Assembly (NCBI RefSeq): GCF_023078275.1
Contig: NC_062972.1
Location: forward strand, 12,522,191 to 12,586,190
DNA from: Leguminivora glycinivorella
Lineage: Eukaryota; Arthropoda; Insecta; Lepidoptera; Tortricidae
DNA length: 64,000 bases
Direction: 5' to 3'
Part shown: in pieces, positions 23,243 through 31,586 of the stretch
Position numbering within the stretch: position 1 is the first letter of the stretch
How the letters are laid out: each line of letters starts with the position of its first letter
Program-made: the position numbers and the translations under genes
Notes under the pieces: generated by a model
Database searches by the model: none
Seen by the model: only the letters and a program-made list of their open reading frames with translations
Told to the model about the DNA's origin: nothing

Positions 23243-23902
23243 ATGATTCATTTTTATCATCCTTTCACTACCATTGTCGCAGGTCCCAGTGGGTGTGGCA
23301 AAACTCAATTTGTTACAAATTTTTTGAATAATACTAAAGAGATATGTAACATAGAATTTGATGAAATTATTTGGTGTTATGATGAAATGCAACCTCTTTA
23401 TAATCTAGAAAATGTAAATTATAGTCAAGGAATACCAGATTTTTCAATTTTCGATGGGAAAAAACCTAAACTTCTAATAATAGATGATTTAATGAGAGAA
23501 TCAGATGGACGAGTTGTTGATATTTTTACTAAAGGAAGTCATCATAGAAATTTAAGTGTTTTTTATATAACACAAAACATATTTCATCAAGGAAGAGGTC
23601 AACGTGATATTTCACTGAACACAAGCTACATTGTATTTTTTAAGAACCCTAGAGATAAAACTCAAATACGATACCTGTCACGACAAGTTTGTCCTGAAAA
23701 CTCAAAATTCGTGGATGAAGCCTACAAAGATGCTACAAAGGATGCTCATGGTTACCTTATGATTGATCTGAAACAAAATACAAATGACATATGTCGTTTT
23801 AAAACAAAAATATTTCCATTTGATGGACATTGCACAGTGTATGTACCCAAAAAAGGATTTAAATATGATAAAAATCAACAAATTTTAGTCAGTTCTACAT
23901 GA
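23243..23902 (+). CDS. FtsK/HerA-type (A32-like) DNA-packaging ATPase
   Basis: A 219-residue P-loop ATPase expected to pump element DNA into capsids. Walker A is GPSGCGKT at residues 14-21. Walker B is LLIIDD at 77-82. Further on, QNIFHQGRGQRDISLN (from residue 112) and KNPRDKTQIRYLSRQ are typical of the Polinton/adintovirus packaging ATPases. The length is normal for the family and the frame is intact. The start is the first in-frame ATG after an AT-rich spacer. Its stop TGA overlaps the next gene's ATG (ATGA at 23899-23902). Confidence 0.92.
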   Translation: MIHFYHPFTTIVAGPSGCGKTQFVTNFLNNTKEICNIEFDEIIWCYDEMQPLYNLENVNYSQGIPDFSIFDGKKPKLLIIDDLMRESDGRVVDIFTKGSHHRNLSVFYITQNIFHQGRGQRDISLNTSYIVFFKNPRDKTQIRYLSRQVCPENSKFVDEAYKDATKDAHGYLMIDLKQNTNDICRFKTKIFPFDGHCTVYVPKKGFKYDKNQQILVSST

Positions 23903-24224
23903 TGCATGCAAGAGTAAACACATATAAACATTTATTAGAAGCATTGCACTTGCTTAAACCCAAATATCGTACTGCATTACTTAAATCTTGTGATGATGAA
24001 GAGATCAACATTATATGCGAGTGCATTTATAATGTTCTGAATGGGAAAATTCCTTTAGAAAAAAGGAAAAAACAAAGTTAAAAAAGTACAAAGACATATT
24101 AAGGAAATTAGTTTCAAAAGGTAAACATAAATTAAGAAAAACGGTTATAATTCAAAAAGGAGGTGCCTTTTTACCTATTATTTTAGGAGCAGTTCTAAGT
24201 GCCTTAGTTAACTCTTTATCATAA
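23899..24224 (+). CDS. conserved small Polinton protein, frame-broken
   Basis: Begins ATGATG overlapping the ATPase stop. The first 60 codons are helical and end in a basic stretch (LEKRKKQS, stop at 24079-24081). A second frame continues without a gap, with lysine-rich sequence and then a hydrophobic tail (KGGAFLPIILGAVLSALV) that stops at 24222-24224. A basic region followed by GG and a hydrophobic tail is common in a small protein found beside the ATPase in animal Polintons. The break lies in the A-rich run between about 24059 and 24072. A core or minor virion protein is the likely role, but this is inference. Confidence 0.65.
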
Positions 24225-24233
24225 ATAAACAAA

Positions 24234-25078
24234 ATGGAAAACACGAAAAAAATGTTATTAGTTGAATCGGACTTTATTGAAAAGTTGAAACGCAATGAGA
24301 ACCCTCCTGAAAATTCCTCATCTCGGCTAGATGAAGAAATGCAAAAAATTCTCAAAAGTAAAATGAACGATCGTGAAAAATGGATGCTTTATTCTCAAGC
24401 ATTGCAGCGGTTTCTACATTTTATTGAAACAGATCGAAAACCGTTTAAGATACCTATAGTAATGGAGGGGTTCGATCAATTCAACAAAGAAAGTAATGAT
24501 ATCATAAATTCAAAGATACCCAAAAAGGAGGAGACAGAATATAAGGAATCAGCGAAAGGTGATGTAACTGAGATAGCTGCACCATCTTTGTTTAACACGA
24601 CACCTGGTGAAATAAATCAAGAATCAATGCCGATCAGTCCATCAAAAATAATAGAGATATTACCTAAATCTTATGAAAAAAAGCTAGAACGCTATTAGAT
24701 TACATTGTTTTAAGTAAACCTAAAATTTGGTGGAAGCAGACTGGTGAAGTTGTTATAAACAACCAGACTATTCAAAATAGCAATATTACCGATTTGGTGA
24801 GCGACACGGTTAGATGTCTTAAACGTCCTAAACCAATTGGGTGGGAAGTGTTTGCTTTACTTTTAAAAGATATCAAAGTTCCTAAGTCATGCATTGGTAA
24901 TCCTACAAATTTAGCATTTATTAATGACACTCCTTTGATTGAGCCCTTTACCCCCTCTACTTCTATAAGAACACGAGCCTCGTTAGATAAAGAAAACAAC
25001 ACATCTACTCCTCTTACTACACGAGTACAAAAATCATCTGCAAAAACTATAAATTGGGAAAGATGGACTCCTTATTAG
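24234..25078 (+). CDS. conserved Polinton accessory protein, frame-broken
   Basis: The first part (24234-24698) starts MENTKKMLLVESDFIEKLKR and has an NDREKWMLYSQALQRFLHF helix. It ends after KSYEKKLERY. The second part is open in the next frame from the run A7 at 24676-24682 to 25078. It has W-W and KRPKPIGWEVFALLLK segments and a proline/threonine-rich linker, and ends WERWTPY. The two pieces abut with no missing stretch, so one protein of about 280 residues appears split by a single frame break. The family recurs upstream of the integrase in arthropod Polintons. Its function is not known to me. Its end overlaps the integrase start. Confidence 0.6.
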
Positions 25079-26148
25079 ATATTAACAGAATCTACTATGA
25101 TATCTCTCATCCCGCTGGTTATAGCAGTTTAAATAATTTAACAAAGGAAATGAAAGGTCAAATGAATAAAGAAGATGTAAAAAAATGGTTACAATCTCAA
25201 GACACGTATACACTACATAAACCTGTTCACAGGCGGTTTACTAGAAATAGATACATTCTATCTAACTTTAATGAACTTTGGCAAGCTGATTTGAGTGACA
25301 TGAGTACATATAGTCAATTTAATGATGGTTACAAATATATTCTTTGTGTTATCGATGTATTCAGTAAATATGCTTTTGCAAGAGCCATGAAGAAGAAGGA
25401 TTCAGCAACAGTTAAACATTGTTTTGAAAGCATATTTACTGAAGCCAACTCAGTTCCTCGTCATATCCAATCTGATAAAGGTACGGAATTCGTTTCAAAG
25501 GTGGTAAGAGATTATTTCAAAAGTAAAAATATTAATTATTATACCACTAATAACCCTGATATTAAAGCAAGTATAGTAGAAAGGTTCCAGAGAACTCTTA
25601 AAACGAAAATGTGGCGTTACTTCACTCATAAGAATACATATAATTACATAAATGTTCTACAAGATCTTCTTTATTCTTACAACCACAGCTATCATTCAAG
25701 CATAAAAATGTGTCCAGTTGATGTTAACTCTAATAATATTATGACTGTTTGGTGTAATTTATATGATCGCAATACAGATAGACAAATCTCACTAGAAACT
25801 GCAAAACTAAACGTAGGAGATCATGTTAGAATCACTAAATACAAACATATATTTCAAAAAGGTTACGAAAGTAATTGGAGTGATGAAATATTTATAATTA
25901 ATTCAATTATTAAAAGATCTCCTCGGATTGTTTATACACTAAGGGATTTGGAAGGCGAACGCATAATTGGGACGTTCTATTCAAAAGAATTACAAAAAGT
26001 AACTTACCTCCCCTCCAACGAGTATAAAATTGATAAAATATTACGTTCACGTCGAGTTGCTGGCAGAAAGGAAATACTAGTGAAGTGGCAAGGTTATCCT
26101 AATAAATTTAATTCTTGGATACCTGAATCAAGCTTAAAGAAAATATGA
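25063..26148 (+). CDS. int: retrovirus-type DD35E integrase with chromodomain
   Basis: 361 residues from the ATG at 25063 (the frame extends 9 nt upstream without another ATG). It inserts the linear element into the host genome. The catalytic triad is visible: D76 in WQADLSDM, D138 in IQSDKGTEF and E174 in IVERFQRT, with 35 residues between the last two. The C-terminus (about 304-361) is a chromodomain: YKIDKILRSR, then KEILVKWQGYPNKFNSWIPE. Chromodomains on integrases can steer insertion to methylated-histone chromatin. No HHCC zinc finger is obvious at the N-terminus. The start overlaps the preceding gene by 16 nt, and the stop overlaps the next ATG as ATGA (26145-26148). The frame is intact. 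Confidence 0.93.
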   Translation: MDSLLDINRIYYDISHPAGYSSLNNLTKEMKGQMNKEDVKKWLQSQDTYTLHKPVHRRFTRNRYILSNFNELWQADLSDMSTYSQFNDGYKYILCVIDVFSKYAFARAMKKKDSATVKHCFESIFTEANSVPRHIQSDKGTEFVSKVVRDYFKSKNINYYTTNNPDIKASIVERFQRTLKTKMWRYFTHKNTYNYINVLQDLLYSYNHSYHSSIKMCPVDVNSNNIMTVWCNLYDRNTDRQISLETAKLNVGDHVRITKYKHIFQKGYESNWSDEIFIINSIIKRSPRIVYTLRDLEGERIIGTFYSKELQKVTYLPSNEYKIDKILRSRRVAGRKEILVKWQGYPNKFNSWIPESSLKKI

Positions 26149-26920
26149 GTGATAATAGCTTTTATTTAACTTTGTTAAGTAATAGTTCATCCGATTATTA
26201 CACAGATAATACGACTGCACATTTTTTAACAAAATTACCAAAGACCATTAAATTGGATGGAGAATGGGTAGTTGGTTTGGTGGAATTTCAATACCCTTGT
26301 TCTATGTATAATGTACAAGAGCATGAAAACATAATTTATATAAAGAAAAAGTGTTTTCGCCTGCTGACAAGACTTCAAAAATTGTGGATATAAAAACTCA
26401 TATACCAGCCACTACTTACGATAATATAGATCACTTTCTTCAAGCGTTTAATGAAAACCCTCAGTTAAAAAATAATGTAAAATTTCGTTATGATGAACTA
26501 ACAAAAATGATAGGAGTAACAACATCAAATAAAGATATCACTTCTATCATAACAACCCCAATACTAAGTCTTCAAATGGGTTTTAAACCAAGAACAAATT
26601 TGAAACAAATCACATTGGGAAAAAACCCAGCAAATTTATATTTAGGTTTACCATCTCAAATATTTGTTTATACAGATATCATTCATCCACAAGTAGTTGG
26701 AGATGTTATAACATCGTTACTTAGAATAATACCTTTAGATCCAACTAAGTTCATTTATGGAGCTTATAAAACACATATTTTCTCACCTGCTCACTATGTA
26801 CCAGTTTTACGAAGAGAGTTTGATACAATTGAAATAGATATAAGAACAACAACCGGTGTTAGAGTACCATTTCAATTTGGGTCTTCTTGCGTGAAACTAC
26901 ACTTTCAACGTGTAAAATGA
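26145..26920 (+). CDS. penton-like minor capsid protein, frame-broken
   Basis: The start overlaps the integrase stop. The N-terminal part reads FYLTLLSNSSSDYYTDNTTA, then a hydrophobic VVGLVEFQYP segment. This is the pattern of the single-jelly-roll vertex (penton-like) protein of arthropod Polintons. The frame breaks within 26340-26357, at an A5/T4 stretch. The remainder (26351-26920) is open to TGA at 26918 and contains beta-rich sequence ending FGSSCVKLHFQRVK. The combined length of about 258 residues is normal for the family. No domain search was possible, so the penton assignment is from resemblance and position beside the major capsid gene. Confidence 0.75.
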
Positions 26921-27342
26921 TGTATAACAGATCATCAACCTCTTGTCCTTACGAACATTATTATTCACACCAAGCCGGCTCTGGTGTAGGAATTGTCTAT
27001 AAGGGAGTTCCATATCAAAGAGGACATGGTATAGGCAGTTTTTTGGGAGGCCTATTTAGATCCGTACTCCCTTTATTATCTAGTGGTTTAAGAACCATTG
27101 GAAAAGAAACTTTAGGAGCAGGAGTTGGACTCTTATCTGATATGGTAAATGCTCGCCCTATAGACAGTTCCATACGATCACGATTCAAGGAAGCAAGTGC
27201 AAACCTGAAAAGAAAGGCCGATGAAAAAATTGATTCCCTTATGTCAGGATCTGGGTATAAAATGTCCAATAAAAGAAGGGAACCGCTCATTGCTCTAAAA
27301 GCATCGCGACGAAGAGGAAGTAAAAAAATAAAAAAGATATAA
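26917..27342 (+). CDS. pVI-like basic virion protein
   Basis: 141 residues from the first ATG of ATGATG, which overlaps the penton-like stop (ATGA at 26917-26920). It has a Gly-rich N-terminal region (QAGSGVGIVYKGVPYQRGHG) and an amphipathic, glycine-rich hydrophobic section (about 36-74). A lysine/arginine-rich tail ends RRRGSKKIKKI. Residues 109-113, MSGSG, fit the adenovirus-type protease site (M/I/L)-x-G-x|G. This layout resembles adenovirus protein VI and X precursors and the matching Polinton protein. It probably links capsid and core or disrupts membranes after entry. The role is inferred from layout, not from sequence identity. Confidence 0.65.
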   Translation: MMYNRSSTSCPYEHYYSHQAGSGVGIVYKGVPYQRGHGIGSFLGGLFRSVLPLLSSGLRTIGKETLGAGVGLLSDMVNARPIDSSIRSRFKEASANLKRKADEKIDSLMSGSGYKMSNKRREPLIALKASRRRGSKKIKKI

Positions 27343-27368
27343 ATAACGATATATTTTCAAACTAAATA

Positions 27369-28679
27369 ATGTCATTTTTACATAATCATTCATGTGAGTG
27401 TGCGAAATCTGAATTAGATATATTTGCCCTTCCATCAACTCAAACAAGCATTGAAAGCGGACAGTGGATTCATTATAAACCAATTTCATCTTTAAGCGAT
27501 GACGGTCCAATCGAATTTCAAGTACCTGGATCAGGTGATGACTACATAGATCTATCACACACAATGATACACATTACTGCTAAAGTGTTGAACCAAGATG
27601 GTACTAAATTAAAAGCAGATGCTGCAGTTGGACCCACCAATAACTGGTTACATTCTCTTTTTAATCAACTTGATGTATATTTAAATCAAAAACTCATATC
27701 ACCACCAAACAATACATATGCCTACCGTGCTTATATGGAAAATCTTCTCAACTACGGACCAGCAGCCAAAACAACTCATCTTACTTGTGGATTGTGGTAT
27801 GAAGATACGCCGGGCTATATGGATACTGTTGACGTTAACAACAAAGGGTTTAACAAAAGGCTGGAATTTATCAAGGAGAGTAAGGAAGTAGAAATGATTG
27901 GTCATTTACATGGTGATATATTTAATCAAGAGAAATTCTTAATAAATGGTGTAGAACTACGTATTAAGTTAGTTCGCTCAAAAGAATCATTCAATCTTAT
28001 TTGCCACCAAGATAAAAAATTCAAAGTACAAATAATGGATGCCAGCCTCATTGTAAGGAGAACGAGAATCAATCCTAGTGTTTTGTTAGCCCATCAAAAA
28101 GTATTAGCCACAACAACTGCGAAGTACCCCATTACGAGGGCAGAAGTTAAGGTTCTCACAATACCGACGGGGGTTCAGGGTAAAACATTAGATAATATAT
28201 TTCTCGGACAAATTCCTAAAAGATGTATTATTGGATTTGTATCAAATTCAGGTTTTAATGGTAATTTAGCATTAAATCCGTTTAATTTTCAACATTATAA
28301 TATGAATTCATTTAGTTTGTTCGTAGATGGTCATGAAGTTCCTTCTAAAACATTACAACCTTCATTTAGTTCTGGTACAATAGCAGCAGCATATCACACT
28401 CTATTTTCTGGAACTGGTATTCATTTCCATAACGAGGGTAATGGAATAAGCAGAACAGATTTTGGTCAAGGTTATTGTTTATTGTGTTTTGATTTAACTC
28501 CTGATTTATCTGCTAATTCAACTTCACACTGGAATCTTGTTAGACATGGTAGCGTTCGGATAGAAGTACGTTTTGATTCCGCTCTAACTAGTACCATTAA
28601 CTGTATTGTGTATGCAGAATTTGATAATATAATTGAAATAAATAAAAATCGTGATGTATCTGTAGATTACAATAGTTAA
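27369..28679 (+). CDS. mcp: major capsid protein (double jelly-roll type)
   Basis: 436 residues, intact. Starts at the first ATG after a 26-bp gap from the previous gene. The N-terminal segment contains LDIFALPSTQTSIESGQW, then GSGDDYIDL and NNWLHSLFNQLDVYLNQK, followed by NYGPAAKTTHLTCGLWY. I recognise this pattern from the Polinton/adintovirus hexon-like capsid family, often annotated as uncharacterized F54H12.2-like in arthropods. It should form trimeric capsomers of an icosahedral shell. The C-terminus is beta-rich and ends in a short charged tail. There is no frame break, in contrast to its penton-like neighbour. Confidence 0.88.
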   Translation: MSFLHNHSCECAKSELDIFALPSTQTSIESGQWIHYKPISSLSDDGPIEFQVPGSGDDYIDLSHTMIHITAKVLNQDGTKLKADAAVGPTNNWLHSLFNQLDVYLNQKLISPPNNTYAYRAYMENLLNYGPAAKTTHLTCGLWYEDTPGYMDTVDVNNKGFNKRLEFIKESKEVEMIGHLHGDIFNQEKFLINGVELRIKLVRSKESFNLICHQDKKFKVQIMDASLIVRRTRINPSVLLAHQKVLATTTAKYPITRAEVKVLTIPTGVQGKTLDNIFLGQIPKRCIIGFVSNSGFNGNLALNPFNFQHYNMNSFSLFVDGHEVPSKTLQPSFSSGTIAAAYHTLFSGTGIHFHNEGNGISRTDFGQGYCLLCFDLTPDLSANSTSHWNLVRHGSVRIEVRFDSALTSTINCIVYAEFDNIIEINKNRDVSVDYNS

Positions 28680-28773
28680 GAAACATATAAATACCCCGTT
28701 CTCTTTAATTTATTTTATTTGGAATTCATCATTGTTTGCATGATCATCAATAATTTGTATATGTTACTTAACT

Positions 28774-29217
28774 ATGGATACTAAAGAAATTCAATTTTGT
28801 ATGAGGAAACTAAACCCATTGTTTAATTCAAATGTTTTTGCTGCCAACAAAATACCTATTCGGGTTAATCTACCTACCTTTATTGTCAGTAATTTGGACC
28901 CTGATTCAAAACCGGGTTCCCATTGGGTTGCTATACACATTGATGTAAATGGTGTAGGTGAATATTTTGACTCCTTTGGCAGGAAACCTTCCGGTTATCA
29001 TAAGTCATTTCTAGATAGAAATACGAGACGGTGGTTTTACAATAATAAATCACTTCAAAACCATTTCACTTCTGTTTGTGGTGAATATTGTTTAGTTTAT
29101 TTGTATTTTAAGTTTCATGGAAAATCTATGAAACATATGCTTAACTTGTTTTCTGATAATTCTTTATGTAATGATCTAGTATTACGAAATATGTTTAAGA
29201 CCTTTTTTGTGAAATAA
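28774..29217 (+). CDS. adenain-like cysteine protease
   Basis: 147 residues, intact, the usual small size. It matures virion proteins. The catalytic set is visible: His50 in GSHWVAI, Asp66 in YFDSFG, Gln95 in KSLQNHF and Cys102 in SVCGEYC. This is the order and spacing of the adenovirus-protease/Ulp1-type fold. The stop codon is embedded in AATAAATAAA, so the polyadenylation signal begins at the gene end. A likely substrate site (MSGSG) occurs in the pVI-like neighbour. The start ATG at 28774 is the only in-frame one near the N-terminus. Confidence 0.92.
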   Translation: MDTKEIQFCMRKLNPLFNSNVFAANKIPIRVNLPTFIVSNLDPDSKPGSHWVAIHIDVNGVGEYFDSFGRKPSGYHKSFLDRNTRRWFYNNKSLQNHFTSVCGEYCLVYLYFKFHGKSMKHMLNLFSDNSLCNDLVLRNMFKTFFVK

Positions 29218-29328
29218 ATAAAAATACGTGTACTGGTAATAATGATTTTTATTTTTAATTCTCACATAGTTACCTTTATAAAACTACAGACATTTGACAC
29301 CATTTTATTTCTTATTTATTTTGTTTGG
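29218..29328. terminator. short spacer with polyA signals for both strands
   Basis: AATAAA at the protease stop serves the + strand. AATAAATAAG/AAATAAAATG read on the minus strand at about 29303-29320 could end the transcript of the right TIR gene, which stops at 29449. The left TIR gene runs into different unique sequence with no equally close AATAAA. Confidence 0.45.
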
Positions 29329-29448
29329 AATGTGAAACAATGCAAAAGAATATCTTACAAGGAAATTTACTTAAATCATAAAAAGGAAAGATAAGAAATG
29401 TGAAACACTTTAACACTATCCTACTGCTATCGTTAAAAATTATATTTA

Positions 29449-30051
29449 TCACTGTTTCTTATTATCTATAAAATATTTTACACATGTGTCCTTAGAAGCT
29501 AATTGTTTTGTAATATTATATACAATATTTCGCGTATTTTGTAATTCCAAGTCGTCTTCCAACGCAAAATACTTCAGTCTGACGTCCGCGTGCTTCCAGT
29601 GTTCCGTGGGTGGGATGTTTTTGATTGTTTGCATATCATATATCTCTATTTTAATTAAGTGAGATGAATACGCCCCATCATCTTGTCCAGATGATAAATT
29701 AGCCACGCCTTCTGGCGAACTTTTGCTTACATTCGAAGACCGTTTCAAGGTTTTACACTGCTTTTTAGGTCGTTCAAAGAAGCTGTCAATATTATTTCCA
29801 GGACGTTTCTTTGCGAGGGCTTGCTTAACTTTGAAACCAGCTGTACCTTCCTCATCGGTTGAATCACCCTGATTTTCCGGGTAGTAATAGTTCTTGAAAG
29901 TATTTTCAGAGAACTGAAACAATGAAAGACAATATTTTAAACACTATTAACAATTCTATTAATTAAATACAAAGAACACTAGACGAAACAATATTATAAA
30001 AAGGCAATATGGGTTACAGTAATTTAAAAAGAAAAACATACTCACGTCCAT
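29449..30051 (-). CDS. TIR gene, right copy: 156-aa protein with PIP-box-like motif
   Basis: Mirror image of the left-TIR gene. Exon 1 (ATG-GAC) is at 30051-30046, the donor follows at 30045, and exon 2 is 29913-29449. It encodes the same protein, including the GNNIDSFF motif and basic flank. It is convergent with the protease gene, whose stop is 232 bp away. The promoter is TATAAAAG at 30192-30185. The 3' end reads into unique sequence (29218-29328), so the two copies should give mRNAs with different 3' ends. Confidence 0.75.
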
Positions 30052-30184
30052 TGTTGGATCTGTCTATAAACACTTCACTTTTAAACGCACACTCCACTTC
30101 TCTATATACCACACTAGATACAAGGAGCTCTGGTACAGAAGGCTGCCTCTACAGGAATACTTATTCAGCCTCGACTCTCTTTGG

Positions 30185-30192
30185 CTTTTATA
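30185..30192 (-). promoter_or_regulatory. TATA box of the right TIR gene
   Basis: Inverse copy of the left-TIR box, 134-141 bp upstream of the start codon at 30051. Confidence 0.6.
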
Positions 30193-31461
30193 CTCGTAAT
30201 ATGGTAGAGAGCAGGGGAACGTACCATAAATCTTGTTTCAACCAGTTCATCTTATACCTGAACGCAAACAATAAACTTTTTGTCATTTTACAATACAATA
30301 AACATCTATAATAAAGCAACTAAGTTGTTACAATAAAAAATTCAAGTCACAAGAATTACCGGTGCGTTAGTCTAAAACATGTTTACACCAGTTAATGCTT
30401 TGTTAAATATGAATACAAAGTATCATGCCTTGACATGTTCGTCGAAGGATCTCTTTACCTAAAACCCGAATTATTCAAATAAACGGAAACAATAAATATA
30501 TATTATCTTTAAAAATGCACAAAAGACATTTTTATTCACATAGAATTAGCCTTAAACATGTTTTAACCGGTTCTCAGTTTCTCACGTCTTAACAAGTTTA
30601 TTGAAAGTATGCATTCTCTTAAACAATACACAAGTCATAAAAAATAATAATAGACATAGGTAAGTAAATTATTCAAAGAAGGTACAATAAATAAAGCAAT
30701 TAAGCAAAAACGCAACTTCACAAAATTACCGAGGTTTATTCAGATACAAAACATTGAAATATATGTAAAAAAAAAAAAAGTTTGATAAGATGGGAAATTA
30801 ACTTTTATTAAGACGTAATCAAAAATTGACTTATTAATCATATGTACAAATTTGGTAATACAACAAAGAGATGTATGATAGAAATAGGTATAAGATATCA
30901 TAAATATTCGAGAAAAAGAAAGATACGCTAGATAGGATCGTTAAGTTTAGGTATTTGGATAAACTTAAATGTAACTCAGAAGTTCTTAAGTTAAAACGTA
31001 ATTATAATACATTTCATAAATACCTACATTTATAGAAATAAAAATAAAAGTAGGTGAAACTCAGTTAGGTTTCATAAAGGTAAGTCTAGACTACTTAGGT
31101 TAACTAAGAGTAGGTTTTAATTAAATTTGGTTAGGTTACGAATGGAAAAGTTAGGTATTTTAATTAGGTTAGGTTAGGTTAGAATCGCAATCCATATGAT
31201 CACAAAGTTATACTAAAAATTAATTATAAAATACCTATCAGTATGAGACACAAGGAAAAGGTGTGCATGACACTGCCAGGTAGCTGGGTAGGGTAACAAT
31301 GGTCTAGCGCCGAGTCCAGATCGAACAATAGAAAGGGTCGGTAATCCTTTTGTGACCGTCGTGCACAAGGTGTATTGTGTAAAGAACGTATTCTGTAAAT
31401 ACTAGAAGGAGGCTTCTGAGAGCGTCGAGACCCAGCGCAATGAATCTAAATGGGGGCTATT

Positions 31462-31501
<40 letters not shown>

Positions 31502-31586
31502 GTTTAGCAAGACCATGGATGGGCGGTGGTGGGGTCCTGGGAGCAGGCCCCAGACCCGGGCTGGTAACGGGGGTATCCTACTACTA

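Larger units (their letters stand above)
15882..31586 (+). mobile_element. Polinton/Maverick (adintovirus-like) element
   Basis: A complete self-synthesizing DNA transposon or integrated virus of about 15.7 kb. It is bounded by inverted TAGTAGTAGGATACCCCCG ends (or AGTAGTAGG...CCTACTACT, matching the usual AG...CT Polinton termini). It encodes protein-primed PolB, a DD35E integrase, a packaging ATPase, an adenain-like protease, a major capsid protein, a penton-like protein and accessory proteins, in one direction. This gene set defines Polintons and the related adintoviruses. The near-identical TIRs imply a young insertion or recent gene conversion. A matching 6-bp target duplication was not found (AGTGTT left, AGACTG right). 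Six frame breaks affect four of its genes. Confidence 0.95.
29329..31586 (-). repeat. right terminal inverted repeat of the Polinton-like element
   Basis: 2258 bp, inverse of 15882-18170. The two arms differ in length only at homopolymers: T36 here (31464-31499) against A68 on the left, G5 against C6 next to it, and A13 (30767-30779) against T11. After removing these runs both arms have 2204 bases, and the long ORFs in the two arms translate identically. Confidence 0.93.
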
